From Chloroflexi bacterium CFX6 (GTDB taxonomy: Bacteria > Chloroflexota > Anaerolineae > Anaerolineales > Villigracilaceae), in contig SZPG01000005.1 in NCBI GenBank assembly GCA_030263595.1, positions 35,787 through 99,786 of the forward strand: 64,000 bases of DNA, read 5' to 3'. Position numbers and translations under genes: made by a program. The notes beneath the pieces are model-generated. The model searched no databases. It saw only the letters and a program-made list of their open reading frames with translations, and was not told the origin of the DNA. Shown piece after piece: positions 35,086 to 43,984 of the stretch; position 1 is the first letter of the stretch; every line of letters starts with the position of its first letter.

Positions 35086-36882
35086 TCACGGTTGGGAGGG
35101 GGATTTCAAAACGGTCAAAGCCGTTTTTGCATTTTCCGACAGGTCGCTGCGGCCCTGAGCCTTCCACCACCAGGTATATACGTCCAATTCCTCGCGGGCT
35201 TCGGGGATTTGGAACAGAAACTCCTGCGCCTTTTCAATATCGCCCCGCCAGACGTAGCAATAAGCCAGCAATTTGAGGATGCCTCTATGGGCTGGCGTTC
35301 GCGCGTGGGCGGTTTCGAGATGTTCGATCGCGGCGTCGAAATCCCTGCGGTGCATGGAGATGATGCCGAGGCGTTGGTTCGCGGTCCGGTTGGCGGGATC
35401 AAATCGAAGGGAGGCGTGAAGCGAGGCGTCCGCTGCATCCAGGCGCGCGACTATGTCATATCCCGCCCATCCGTTGTTTGGAAAGCCAGCCAGTTCCACT
35501 TTTGCCAGTTGGACCGCGCCGAGGTTCGCGTACCAGATCGCCCGAATTTGATTCAGGTTGACCGCGGCAACGAGCGCCCAGACCGCCGCAATAACGGCGA
35601 TAGTCCGAAGATCAATCCTGCTCCTGGGCGCTTCGCCAGCCTGACCCTGCCCGTTCATGGATAGACCCACAGGGAAGAGCGAGAGCATTGTCCCGGCGCC
35701 GTTGTATAAATAATCGTCCACCATGCCGTGAACGAAGGCGACGATCAGGGAGAACAATACGATCCATTGGAAGGTCCGCTCTCCGCCTCCCCCGGCGACG
35801 GCGCGCGAAACCGTCCATAGACCGGCAATGTATAGGAAAAAGAACGCCAGCCCGCCCAACAAGCCCTGCTCGATCCCAACATCAAGGAACAGGTTATGGC
35901 TGTTCGGCACGTTGAAGAACGGGATGTCCAACAGATATTGCGAATACAATCCGGGAAAGGAGCCCAGCCCGCCGCCCGTGATCGGATAATCAAAAAGAAG
36001 ATACAGGCTTCTCGAAAACAGTTCCGCGCGGCTTCCGTCGCCGTAATAATAATTGCCCGAAAAGATGCTGCCCGAACGGGCGGGACCAACGTAAAGAAAC
36101 GCCACCATCGCGCACAGGTATACGAACAGCAGGATGGGAAAAACCGCTTCGCTCTTAAGCCGACGCCTGATCCCGCTTAATTGCATTCCCCTCCACAGAA
36201 GCCATCCCCCCGCCCCAACGAAGATCGCAAAGACAACCCCGCGCGAGGTCGCCATCACGAGCGCGAGAGCGGAGATGCCCAAACCGAGCGCGATCGCCAG
36301 CCAGAGCCATGTCGGAATGGGGGTATTTTTCTTTTTATGGATCCAAACGGGATGGGCGATAAACGGAACCGTGATGGCGATCATCCCCGCGACGTAATTC
36401 GGATGGATCGGGGTCCATCCGGTTTGCGGGCGGAGGCTCATGATCCAGCGTCCCAGTTGGTTGACGAATTCCAGTTTGCGCGGGGTCGCCACAAAATCGT
36501 GGGTCAAAAAATAATAAAGCGCAGCGCCGACGCCGAGACAGAACAGAAACACGGATACGTGGATGAGGTTTCGTTCCGGCTGCGCCTTCAATGAAAAATA
36601 CAAAAGGACGGCGGTCACGATCAGCCAGGCTTTGTTCCAGGCTGTGGATGGGTCGTACGCCGCCCAATAGCCCACCCAGGCGGTCAGGAGGAACACGACC
36701 GCCAGCCAGTCCAGGGAACGGAATCGAATTCCTCCGCCGACGACTCGCAGCGCGACTGGAATTAGAGCGGTCGGGACAAACCATATCCCCCATTCTGGTT
36801 CGATCATCCAGACCGCTCCGCAAAGCGCCACAAGTATCAGTTCGAGCAGGGAAAAGCGATGACTGTCAATCAGTTGACGCAA
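35086..36882 (-). CDS. O-antigen ligase/polymerase family protein with C-terminal TPR-like tail (second of two)
   Basis: 598 residues. Eleven or so hydrophobic helices cover residues 15-430. The catalytic-loop features of the Wzy/WaaL superfamily are RSLYLLFDYPITGGGLGSFP and NVPNSHNLFLDVGIEQGLLG. Beyond residue 480 lie helical repeats (ASLHASLRFDPANRTANQRL, FDAAIEHLETAHARTPAHRG, ILKLLAYCYVWRGDIEKAQE) that read as tetratricopeptide repeats. Known for bacterial O-oligosaccharyltransferases and WaaL: such tails mediate partner binding. It is expected to polymerise or ligate the glycan on the outer face. The propeller protein genes follow directly. Confidence 0.87.
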   Translation of the reverse strand: MRQLIDSHRFSLLELILVALCGAVWMIEPEWGIWFVPTALIPVALRVVGGGIRFRSLDWLAVVFLLTAWVGYWAAYDPSTAWNKAWLIVTAVLLYFSLKAQPERNLIHVSVFLFCLGVGAALYYFLTHDFVATPRKLEFVNQLGRWIMSLRPQTGWTPIHPNYVAGMIAITVPFIAHPVWIHKKKNTPIPTWLWLAIALGLGISALALVMATSRGVVFAIFVGAGGWLLWRGMQLSGIRRRLKSEAVFPILLFVYLCAMVAFLYVGPARSGSIFSGNYYYGDGSRAELFSRSLYLLFDYPITGGGLGSFPGLYSQYLLDIPFFNVPNSHNLFLDVGIEQGLLGGLAFFFLYIAGLWTVSRAVAGGGGERTFQWIVLFSLIVAFVHGMVDDYLYNGAGTMLSLFPVGLSMNGQGQAGEAPRSRIDLRTIAVIAAVWALVAAVNLNQIRAIWYANLGAVQLAKVELAGFPNNGWAGYDIVARLDAADASLHASLRFDPANRTANQRLGIISMHRRDFDAAIEHLETAHARTPAHRGILKLLAYCYVWRGDIEKAQEFLFQIPEAREELDVYTWWWKAQGRSDLSENAKTALTVLKSPSQP

Positions 36883-36912
36883 GGATCCTGTCTCCCAGAC
36901 TGCCCGGCAAGA

Positions 36913-38577
36913 TCATCCCGCTCCGCCAACCGGCGCGCCCGAATCGGAGGTGGACCAGAAGATGTGTTGCAGTCCCACGTTGATGGCGGTTTTCATCGTG
37001 GACCAGTCGTACATCAACATTTTGAGGTAGGTGATCGCGGGACCCGGGCGGAAAGCCCATTCACGGAAGGCGCGTTTCTGCCAGTACAGCAACCGTTCCG
37101 CCGGGAGGTTGGGGTAATCCAACACGGTGCCTTTGTCCATATCCACCTGTTCCCAGCGGGTGCCCGGACGGAACCATTTGTTCTCGACGACCTCGAAGAA
37201 GAACGGCGTCCCCGGATAGGGCGCGGCGACGTGGAAGAGCGCAATGTCGAGCGGCAGTTTCTTGGCGAAGTCAATCGTCTGGCGGATGGTTTCCTCCGTT
37301 TCGCCGGGCAGCCCGATGATGAAGTAACCCCAGTTCATGATGCCGGCTTTCTTCGCCCAGCGCAACGCCCGTTCAGCCTTGTCGGGGTAGGCGCCCTTAC
37401 GCGCGTGTTTGAGGATCTGTTCGTTGCCGCTCTCGATGCCCCACGAGATCAGGCGGCATCCCGCCCTGCCCATCAGGTTCAGCATTTCCTCGTCCACGAA
37501 ATCCACGCGGCTGTTACAGGTCCACTTGATCTTGATGTCCTCCTCGATCATCAGTTTGCACAACTCGATCACCTGGTCGCGGTTGACGGTGAACAGGTCC
37601 GCGTACATGTGGATGTTGTGGATGCCCAGTTTCTTCAACTGCCACAATTCCTCCATGATGAGTTTTGGCGAGCGGATGCGGGTCGAGTACTGGTAACTGA
37701 CGTGCTTGATGCAGTAGGTGCATCCCGCCGGGCAGCCGCGGCTGGTGACGATGAACGTGAACGGTCCCTTGATCAGCGGCATGCGATATTTCTGCAGGGG
37801 CAGGAGTTCGTGCATGGGAATGGGCATGTCGTCCAGGTCTGCGACGAACGGACGCGGGAAGTTCAGGATGATCTCCCCGCCCTTGCGCCAGGCGATCCCT
37901 TTGATGCCGTGCATGTTGACCGTGCCGTCCGCGTTCAGGGAGGGCTTGTAGGACGGGTCGGTCCTGGTAAACATGGCGTTGATCTCAGGCGAACGCTGAT
38001 CAAATTTCCCTTCGAGGTGATCGAGCAGGTCGCGGATGGTGAGATCGGGTTCGCCGACCAGCGCAAAGTCCAGGCTGGGATACGGGCGCATGGTCTCGGC
38101 AGGGATGGGGGTAATGTGCGTCCCAAAGGCGATGGTCTTCGCGCCGCGCGCGTGCGCCAGGAAACAACCGTACAGGTCGTTTTCGAGCGTCGGCGCGGTC
38201 AACTGCGTCAGGTAATATTTCGGCTGGTATTTGTCCAGCAGTTTCGTGAACTCGTGCCAGCCCATGCGCTCGGCGTTGCAGTCCACCACTTTTACCTTGT
38301 AAACGGGATGCAACAACGCCGCCATCTGCGCCAGCGAGACCTGGGGCCAAACCATGTTCTCGCGCGTGCGCCTGCCCACACGGTGTTGCGTGCGGATCCA
38401 GAGTCCGCCGTCGGGGGTGGGAGGATTTACGAGCAGGATGTCCACCGCCTCGTCCGGGCGCGGAGCCGCAAGAAGTCCTTCGCGGACGATCGCGTCCGCA
38501 TTGGGGAAATCCACCATACGCAATTTCGGAGTCAGGCGGCTTCCCATATTTACAGATTGAGGGTCATTTGTAGTCAT
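36913..38577 (-). CDS. B12-binding radical SAM protein
   Basis: 554 residues. An N-terminal cobalamin-binding-like Rossmann domain (DILLVNPPTPDGGLWIRTQH, LAQMAALLHPVYKVKVVDCN, PSLDFALVGEPDLTIRDLLD) precedes the radical SAM domain with VTSRGCPAGCTYCIKH, the CxxxCxxC cluster motif, about residue 270. MYADLFTVNRDQVIELCKLM and ISWGIESGNEQILKHARKGA are typical of the family. The usual DxHxxG of base-off B12 binding is not evident, so B12 dependence is uncertain. Such enzymes perform C-methylation, epimerisation or similar changes. The cluster position suggests modification of a sugar or lipid carrier. Confidence 0.88.
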   Translation of the reverse strand: MTTNDPQSVNMGSRLTPKLRMVDFPNADAIVREGLLAAPRPDEAVDILLVNPPTPDGGLWIRTQHRVGRRTRENMVWPQVSLAQMAALLHPVYKVKVVDCNAERMGWHEFTKLLDKYQPKYYLTQLTAPTLENDLYGCFLAHARGAKTIAFGTHITPIPAETMRPYPSLDFALVGEPDLTIRDLLDHLEGKFDQRSPEINAMFTRTDPSYKPSLNADGTVNMHGIKGIAWRKGGEIILNFPRPFVADLDDMPIPMHELLPLQKYRMPLIKGPFTFIVTSRGCPAGCTYCIKHVSYQYSTRIRSPKLIMEELWQLKKLGIHNIHMYADLFTVNRDQVIELCKLMIEEDIKIKWTCNSRVDFVDEEMLNLMGRAGCRLISWGIESGNEQILKHARKGAYPDKAERALRWAKKAGIMNWGYFIIGLPGETEETIRQTIDFAKKLPLDIALFHVAAPYPGTPFFFEVVENKWFRPGTRWEQVDMDKGTVLDYPNLPAERLLYWQKRAFREWAFRPGPAITYLKMLMYDWSTMKTAINVGLQHIFWSTSDSGAPVGGAG

Positions 38578-38616
38578 ATTCTCTCCTTATAAAACCGATG
38601 CAAATCACTCTACCGA

Positions 38617-39813
38617 TCAATCGAGACCCATGTCGTGTCTCGTCAGTATTTCTCTCTGGCTCAACTCTTCGAGGATACGCAACAGCAGCCAATACACGAA
38701 GAGTTGAATGCCCGCCAGGAACAACAGGGCGCTTCCCAGCAGATAGAACCACAGGCGGTCAATGTTCCAGCCGTTGACGCCCAGCGAAAGGGAAACGACC
38801 GCAACGCCGAGTCCCGTCAGCATGGAGACGCCTCCCATCCAGCCGAACTGCTGATCCAGCGGGGTCTTGAAAATGGGCTTGCCGAACAGTCCCTGGCGGA
38901 TGGGTCTCTTGTAAAAGAGCGATACCAGATAGTTGAATGTAACCCCCAATGCGAAAATATTCAACCCCGCAATGGACGAGACCAGAGCCGTGAACAACGC
39001 CAGCACTCCCCAGGGTCCCAGCGTGGTGACGCCGTTCAACCGCATGACCAGCAAGCCAAGAAACACAAGCCCGGCGATTCCGATGCCGCCCAATCCGATC
39101 AACCCAAGAATGCGGACCGGGTTGTACGACATCGCCGTCCACACCATGCTTTGCAGGAAGAGCTGCCCGTCGCGTATGACGCTCAGTTTGGAACGCCCCA
39201 CGCGCTCGCTGTAAGGGATCGGCACTTCCACGATCTTGATCCCTTCGTGCAAGGCGCGCGTACTCATCACGGGGGTCAGGTTCAAGCCGTCGGGCAGGGG
39301 ATAGATCTGCTCGAGGATCTCGCGCTTGAAAACGCGCATCCCGCTGGCGCTATCGGTCACTTTCTGGCGACCCAGAATGGACAGCAGGTTGGCGAAGAAG
39401 AAATTCCCGACGCGCCGCGTGAGGGGCATCCTGCTGTCCTCGCCCGCCATGCGCGAACCGATCACCAGGTCCGAGCCGTTCATGGCGGATTTGCACAACT
39501 GCGGGAAATACTCCGGCGGATACGTCCCATCCGCATCCAGGAAGCCGATCAACTCGCCGGTGGATTTGGAGAAGCCGGTCTTCAACGCCGCGCCGTAGCC
39601 CTTGTTCTTCGGGTGACGGATCAAACGCACCCCGGGTATGCCCTCTGCGACCTCAGCCGTTCTGTCCCTCGAGCCGTCGTCCACGACCAGGAGTTCGAGA
39701 CGCTCGACGCCGACCTCTTTCAAGGCGGGTTCCACGGCAAGGACGCGCTCGGCAATCTCCTTGATGCCGTTCTCTTCGTTGTATGCAGGGATGACCACGG
39801 ATAATATCGTCAT
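38617..39813 (-). CDS. DPM1-like GT2 glycosyltransferase with C-terminal membrane helices
   Basis: 398 residues. The GT-A half has [56 protein letters not shown] and [17 protein letters not shown], as in dolichyl-phosphate mannose synthase relatives. Four hydrophobic segments follow from about residue 225 ([40 protein letters not shown] and others), as in GtrB/ArnC-type enzymes. The expected reaction is transfer of a sugar to polyprenyl phosphate, giving donors for GT-C enzymes such as the one at 9019-10365. It overlaps the acyltransferase gene by 4 nt. Confidence 0.9.
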   Translation of the reverse strand: MTILSVVIPAYNEENGIKEIAERVLAVEPALKEVGVERLELLVVDDGSRDRTAEVAEGIPGVRLIRHPKNKGYGAALKTGFSKSTGELIGFLDADGTYPPEYFPQLCKSAMNGSDLVIGSRMAGEDSRMPLTRRVGNFFFANLLSILGRQKVTDSASGMRVFKREILEQIYPLPDGLNLTPVMSTRALHEGIKIVEVPIPYSERVGRSKLSVIRDGQLFLQSMVWTAMSYNPVRILGLIGLGGIGIAGLVFLGLLVMRLNGVTTLGPWGVLALFTALVSSIAGLNIFALGVTFNYLVSLFYKRPIRQGLFGKPIFKTPLDQQFGWMGGVSMLTGLGVAVVSLSLGVNGWNIDRLWFYLLGSALLFLAGIQLFVYWLLLRILEELSQREILTRHDMGLD

Positions 39814-40556
39814 AGATCACCTTCCTTTGTTGCGTGATAGATTTTTCGGTCGGGGTTGCTGACGCTCCCATCAATTGTCCTGATCGGCCTGGCAGGCACG
39901 CCTCCGACCACCGTGTGAGGCGGCACGTCCTTCGTCACGACCGCGCCCGCCGCCACCACCGCGCCCTTTCCCACCCGCACGCCGTCCGTGATGACCGCGC
40001 CTGCGCCCAGCCATACGTCGTCTTCGATGACGATGCCCTCCGCCGTGATGCCCTGTTCCACGAAGGGACGGTTCGGATCGTCGAAGACGTGGTTGACGGC
40101 GATGATCTGCGTGAACGGCGAGGTATATACGCGGTCGCCGATGGTCACGCCGCCCTGCCCGCGGATCACGGAATACTCGCCGATCAGGCTGTCCTTTCCA
40201 ATGCGGATGCCGGAGCGAGGCATGGCGCGGAAGTTGTACACGTGAAGGATCGCTCCATGCATGACGATCGTGCCGGGACCGATCTCGATTCCCTGCGGGC
40301 AGGCGTGCAGGTAGACGCCTTCGTCAATGTAAACGCCGTGTCCCAGTTTGATGCGGTCCGCAAAGCGGATGCGGACGCGGCTCTCGATTGCCGCCATACC
40401 GTCCATTTTCAGGATCAGGCGATAGAACATACCGCGCAAGCCAATGCCGATAAGCGTGGGAATCCAACCAAACAGGAAAAGGATGGTTTGTTCATAACAA
40501 TATCGGAGGATGGACGATGCCTGGCGTTCGAGATATAAGCGAAGTTTGTTCATCAT
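39810..40556 (-). CDS. Hexapeptide-repeat (LbH) acyltransferase
   Basis: About 248 residues from ATG 40556; a second ATG follows directly and the frame upstream is not supported. The N-terminal half contains a hydrophobic helix ([20 protein letters not shown]). From about residue 60 hexapeptide repeats appear: [55 protein letters not shown]. The site [17 protein letters not shown] resembles the active-site His region of maltose/CapG-type acetyltransferases, and [20 protein letters not shown] with [12 protein letters not shown] closes the fold. It probably O-acetylates a glycan residue. Its 5' end faces the gmhB promoter region. Confidence 0.87.
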   Translation of the reverse strand: MMNKLRLYLERQASSILRYCYEQTILFLFGWIPTLIGIGLRGMFYRLILKMDGMAAIESRVRIRFADRIKLGHGVYIDEGVYLHACPQGIEIGPGTIVMHGAILHVYNFRAMPRSGIRIGKDSLIGEYSVIRGQGGVTIGDRVYTSPFTQIIAVNHVFDDPNRPFVEQGITAEGIVIEDDVWLGAGAVITDGVRVGKGAVVAAGAVVTKDVPPHTVVGGVPARPIRTIDGSVSNPDRKIYHATKEGDL

Positions 40557-40848
40557 TGCGGTCTGGTGTCGGCGCGCTCCGCCATTCCGACACGATCTCG
40601 GGATCGGTTCGGAAATTGGCGTATTTATCGCTCGTCTCATAAAAAAGTAAACTTTTCGTCGTACACCACGAAGAAGAAACGAGTTTTTGTTTACGGAATT
40701 ATGCGATACTCCGTAATTCTTCGGGTTGTCCCCTGCCGGCGAAACAGAAGCAGGCTATCGCGAGGAGGAAGCGGGCGTTCCGTCATTTCAGTCGCCGTTC
40801 AGGAAAAATCATCGTCGGCAATGAAAACCCGAAGGGTATAATGGTTTC
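40557..40848. other. Divergent intergenic region between acyltransferase and gmhB
   Basis: 292 bp without a gene. It contains the inverted repeat TTACGGA (about 40691-40697) / TCCGTAA (about 40710-40716), a candidate operator or hairpin, and the gmhB promoter at its right end. Minus-strand transcription of the glycan locus would have to cross it or restart in it. I see no clear minus-strand promoter. Confidence 0.5.
40837..40842 (+). promoter_or_regulatory. -10 box (TATAAT) of a probably leaderless gmhB transcript
   Basis: A perfect TATAAT ends only 6 nt before the gmhB ATG at 40849. A start 6-7 nt downstream of the -10 would place the first transcribed base at or next to the initiation codon. 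There is no room for a ribosome-binding site, and none is seen. A good -35 is not evident. Confidence 0.5.
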
Positions 40849-41418
40849 ATGTTTCCTGCAATTTTTCTCGACCGCGACGGCGTCCTCATCGAAAACCGGT
40901 CGGGGTACGTTCGGGACTGGTCTCACGTCCAGATATTTCCCGAGGCGATCCGGGCGCTTTCAAGCCAAAAACTAGACAGATATAGGATCGTAATTGTTAC
41001 AAATCAATCCGCCGTTGGACGGGGTATTATGTCGTTCGAGAGCGCGGGGGAGATCAATGATCGTCTCGTTCGATGGATCCGCGATCGGGGAGGCAGGATT
41101 GACGGCGCTTATCTTTGCCCGCACGGACCGGACGACGGGTGCGATTGCCGCAAGCCCAGGCCCGGGCTGCTCCTTCAGGCGGCGCGGGAACTCTCGCTGG
41201 ACTTGAAACGTTCGTGGATGATCGGCGATGCGTGGAGCGACGTGCAAGCCGGGCAGGCGGCGGGGGTGCAGGGGGCGATCATCCTGAAGACCGGGCGGGG
41301 GGCGGAGCAATTGGCACAGCCTCGACCGGCGGACCTGGCGGGATTCCTGGTCTGCGACGACCTGCCGCACGCGCTCGAGGTCATCCTTGCCCGGGACGGC
41401 AACGCATCATTCGATTAA
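40849..41418 (+). CDS. gmhB: D-glycero-D-manno-heptose-1,7-bisphosphate 7-phosphatase
   Basis: 189 residues, typical for GmhB. HAD motifs: [13 protein letters not shown] (DxD nucleophile region), [15 protein letters not shown] (motif II Thr), the zinc-loop [17 protein letters not shown] with Cys/His ligands and Lys, and [18 protein letters not shown] (motif IV). It removes the 7-phosphate from heptose-1,7-bisphosphate during nucleotide-heptose synthesis. It is the only plus-strand gene inside the minus-strand locus. Its TAA overlaps the convergent gmhA stop at 41415-41418. Histidinol-phosphatase relatives share the fold, but the nearby gmhA and hddA favour the heptose role. Confidence 0.9.
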   Translation: MFPAIFLDRDGVLIENRSGYVRDWSHVQIFPEAIRALSSQKLDRYRIVIVTNQSAVGRGIMSFESAGEINDRLVRWIRDRGGRIDGAYLCPHGPDDGCDCRKPRPGLLLQAARELSLDLKRSWMIGDAWSDVQAGQAAGVQGAIILKTGRGAEQLAQPRPADLAGFLVCDDLPHALEVILARDGNASFD

Positions 41419-42029
41419 TCGCCCAATACATCCGCAGGCAATTTCGCGCTCGCTTCCGGCAGTTCGATGCCGATGAACGGCTGGTCCTTGATGGCGCGGA
41501 CGATCATGTGTTCCAGCATCAGGTGAATGTCCTCGACGTGTTCGATGATCTCGCTCCTGACGTGAATGTGGATGTCCACCAGTTGACCGAGTCGTCCGCC
41601 GGTGAAGCCGGTGAAGCCGATCGTGATGGCGTTGTATTTTCGCGCCTCCTCCACCGCCCTGACGACGTTCTTCGAATTGCCGCTGGCTGAAATGGCGATG
41701 ACGACGTCGCCGGATCCGACCAGGTTGATCAGTTGCTGCGAGAAAACGTTCTCGTATCCTTCGTCGTTGGCGTACGCCGAAAAGATCTCCATGTTGTCCG
41801 CCAGTCCGATGGCGCGGAAATGCGGCAGTCCGTCGCGGCGGGTGTTCTTCGCCAGGTCGCAGACGAAGTGCGAGGCGGTCGAGGCTGAACCTCCGTTGCC
41901 CATGATGAAAACCTGGCTGCCGCGCATACGCGCGCGTTGCAGAACGCGGATCGCCTCGGCGATCAGCGGCTGGGGCAATTGATCCATGGTCTGTTGTAGC
42001 GCCGATATGTAGTTCTGAATGTGTTCCAT
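41415..42029 (-). CDS. gmhA: Sedoheptulose-7-phosphate isomerase
   Basis: 204 residues with a SIS domain: [40 protein letters not shown] and [20 protein letters not shown], then [20 protein letters not shown], which carries the active-site Glu/His typical of GmhA. It converts sedoheptulose-7-phosphate to heptose-7-phosphate, the first step of nucleotide-activated heptose synthesis. It lies next to hddA and opposite gmhB, so three of four steps of the GDP-heptose route are here. Other SIS isomerases (DiaA) are similar; context favours GmhA. Confidence 0.9.
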   Translation of the reverse strand: MEHIQNYISALQQTMDQLPQPLIAEAIRVLQRARMRGSQVFIMGNGGSASTASHFVCDLAKNTRRDGLPHFRAIGLADNMEIFSAYANDEGYENVFSQQLINLVGSGDVVIAISASGNSKNVVRAVEEARKYNAITIGFTGFTGGRLGQLVDIHIHVRSEIIEHVEDIHLMLEHMIVRAIKDQPFIGIELPEASAKLPADVLGD

Positions 42030-42041
42030 TGCAACCTGCCT

Positions 42042-43022
42042 TTACGAGCGACGATAATTGAAGATGATCTTCGTTCCGTCCGTTTCAAGGCGGAAGGGAA
42101 GTTCCTGTAGAGCGCGCAACGCGGCGCGGACGCGGTTCTGGCGTTCGTACGGGACGTATAACAAAAGAAACCCCCCTCCACCGGCGCCGGCGATCTTTCC
42201 GCCAATGGCTCCGGCGTTTCTTGCGGCTTCGTACATATCGTTAATGCGGCCGTTGCTGACGCCGCCCGCCAGCCGCTTTTTCAACTCCCAGGATTGGTGC
42301 ATGAGTTCGCCCAACGCGTCGAAGTTTTCCGCTTCGAGATACGCCCGCGCCTGATACGCCATCTGTTTGATCTCGCGCAGTTCCGTCATGCGATCCTTGA
42401 TCTTGTTCTTCTGTTCCGAGAGGACGGATTCCGAACTGCGGCTTACGCCGGTAAAGAACAACAGGAAATTATCGTTCAGCGCCCGCCGCGCCTCGACGGA
42501 CAGTTTCACTCTTTCCGCGCTGACTTCGCCGTCGGGCTTGAATTCGAGGAAACGCAAACCGCCGTACGCGGCGATGTATTGATCCTGGATGCCGATGGGC
42601 TTGTTCAGGGTTTCGATCTCGATGGCGCAGGCTTCGCGCGCCAGCCTTGCGGCGGAGACGATCTCGCCCAGATACGCGTACATGGCGTGCAGCGCGCCGA
42701 CCGTGACCGTGCTGGAGGAGCCCAGACCCGAACCCTCGGAGGGGATATCGCCCATGGTCGTGATCTCCACTCCGCGCGCAATGCCCGTGAGACGCAGCGC
42801 CTCCCGGATCAACTCATGCTGGATCTCATCAATGCGGTCCACCATTTCCGTGCGGGTGTAGCCGATGCGCAGTTTGGCGTCGAACCTTTGCTTGATCGTC
42901 AGAAAGATGAATTTGTCAATTGCCGACGACAGGACGCAGCCTCCCTCCTCCATGAAGAAGGAGGGGAAATCCGTGCCCCCGCCAAAGAAACTGATGCGCA
43001 ACGGCGTTTGTACGATGATCAA
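42042..43022 (-). CDS. hddA: GHMP-family D-glycero-D-manno-heptose 7-phosphate kinase
   Basis: 326 residues. The N-terminus reads [20 protein letters not shown], the typical start of HddA-like kinases. The GHMP phosphate loop is [20 protein letters not shown], and the C-terminal [20 protein letters not shown] is the third GHMP motif. It would phosphorylate heptose-7-phosphate at C1 to give the alpha-1,7-bisphosphate used for GDP-heptose (the route known from S-layer glycans of Gram-positive bacteria), as opposed to bifunctional HldE of LPS producers. It overlaps the epimerase gene by 4 nt. Related fucokinase-type GHMP enzymes are an alternative. Confidence 0.87.
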   Translation of the reverse strand: MIIVQTPLRISFFGGGTDFPSFFMEEGGCVLSSAIDKFIFLTIKQRFDAKLRIGYTRTEMVDRIDEIQHELIREALRLTGIARGVEITTMGDIPSEGSGLGSSSTVTVGALHAMYAYLGEIVSAARLAREACAIEIETLNKPIGIQDQYIAAYGGLRFLEFKPDGEVSAERVKLSVEARRALNDNFLLFFTGVSRSSESVLSEQKNKIKDRMTELREIKQMAYQARAYLEAENFDALGELMHQSWELKKRLAGGVSNGRINDMYEAARNAGAIGGKIAGAGGGGFLLLYVPYERQNRVRAALRALQELPFRLETDGTKIIFNYRRS

Positions 43023-43954
43023 GCGACCCGCTCCGCTTCCTTGAAGTAAGCGACCGTCTTTTCCAAGCCTTCCTCAAGAGATAAAGTCGGCGACCAGCCC
43101 AATTCCTTTTTGGCTTTCGCGGCATCCAGGTAGATGTGACGCGTCTCGCCGACTTTGGCGGGACCGAACGACGCCGCATGAGGATACCCCGTGACCTTCG
43201 CCAGGGTGTTGAAGATGTCGTTGACGGAAGTCGGGCGTCCCCAGCCGATGTTGAAGATGCCGGGCTGGTGTTCGACCGTCGCAGCCAGGTAGTTTGCATA
43301 GGCGCAATCGCCGACGTACACGAAGTCGCGCGTCTGCTCGCCGTCGCCGTTGATCGTCACAGGCTCGCCCGCCAGCATCTTCCCGGTAAAGATCGCCACC
43401 ACGCCCGCCTCCCCGTGCGGGTCCTGCCGGGGACCGTACACGTTGGGATAGCGAAGCACGGTGTAATTCAAACCGTAATTGACGTGATACATGAACAAAT
43501 AATGCTCGACGGTATGCTTGCTCGCGCCATACTGACAGATGGGGTTGATCGGATGCGCCTCGTCGCAGGGAACGTACTCCGGTTCGCCATAGACAGCCCC
43601 GCCGGTCGAGATATAAACAAAGCGCTTCACCCCGAACTCTTTGGCGCGTTCGATCAGGTTGATGGAACCGAGGATGTTCACGTCCGCGTCGAACAGCGGC
43701 TGGGCGACCGAACGGCGCACATCCATCTGCGCGGCGTGATGGCTGATGTAATCCGGTCGTTCCGCTTCGAATACCTCGCGCACCTCGGGACTGCGGATGT
43801 CCATCTTGTAGAATTTGGCGCGCGGGTCGAGATTGGACTCGCGTCCCGTGGAAAGATCGTCGAGGATCGCCACCTCATACCCTTTTTCGAGGAACAAGCC
43901 CACGACGTGTGAACCAATGAAGCCGGCGCCGCCGGTCACCAATATCTTTGCCAT
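43019..43954 (-). CDS. NAD-dependent sugar epimerase/dehydratase (GalE-like)
   Basis: 311 residues, an extended SDR. Coenzyme loop [20 protein letters not shown], then [32 protein letters not shown], the catalytic Ser/Tyr/Lys set in [11 protein letters not shown] and [14 protein letters not shown] (YxxxK), and [20 protein letters not shown]. These fit the UDP-glucose 4-epimerase group. It probably makes UDP-galactose or a related NDP-sugar for the glycan. A role on an NDP-heptose cannot be excluded, as it is coupled by a 4-nt overlap to the heptose kinase. Confidence 0.87.
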   Translation of the reverse strand: MAKILVTGGAGFIGSHVVGLFLEKGYEVAILDDLSTGRESNLDPRAKFYKMDIRSPEVREVFEAERPDYISHHAAQMDVRRSVAQPLFDADVNILGSINLIERAKEFGVKRFVYISTGGAVYGEPEYVPCDEAHPINPICQYGASKHTVEHYLFMYHVNYGLNYTVLRYPNVYGPRQDPHGEAGVVAIFTGKMLAGEPVTINGDGEQTRDFVYVGDCAYANYLAATVEHQPGIFNIGWGRPTSVNDIFNTLAKVTGYPHAASFGPAKVGETRHIYLDAAKAKKELGWSPTLSLEEGLEKTVAYFKEAERVA

Positions 43955-43984
43955 ATATGTATGATTTCCTTTTTGTGGATGGAT

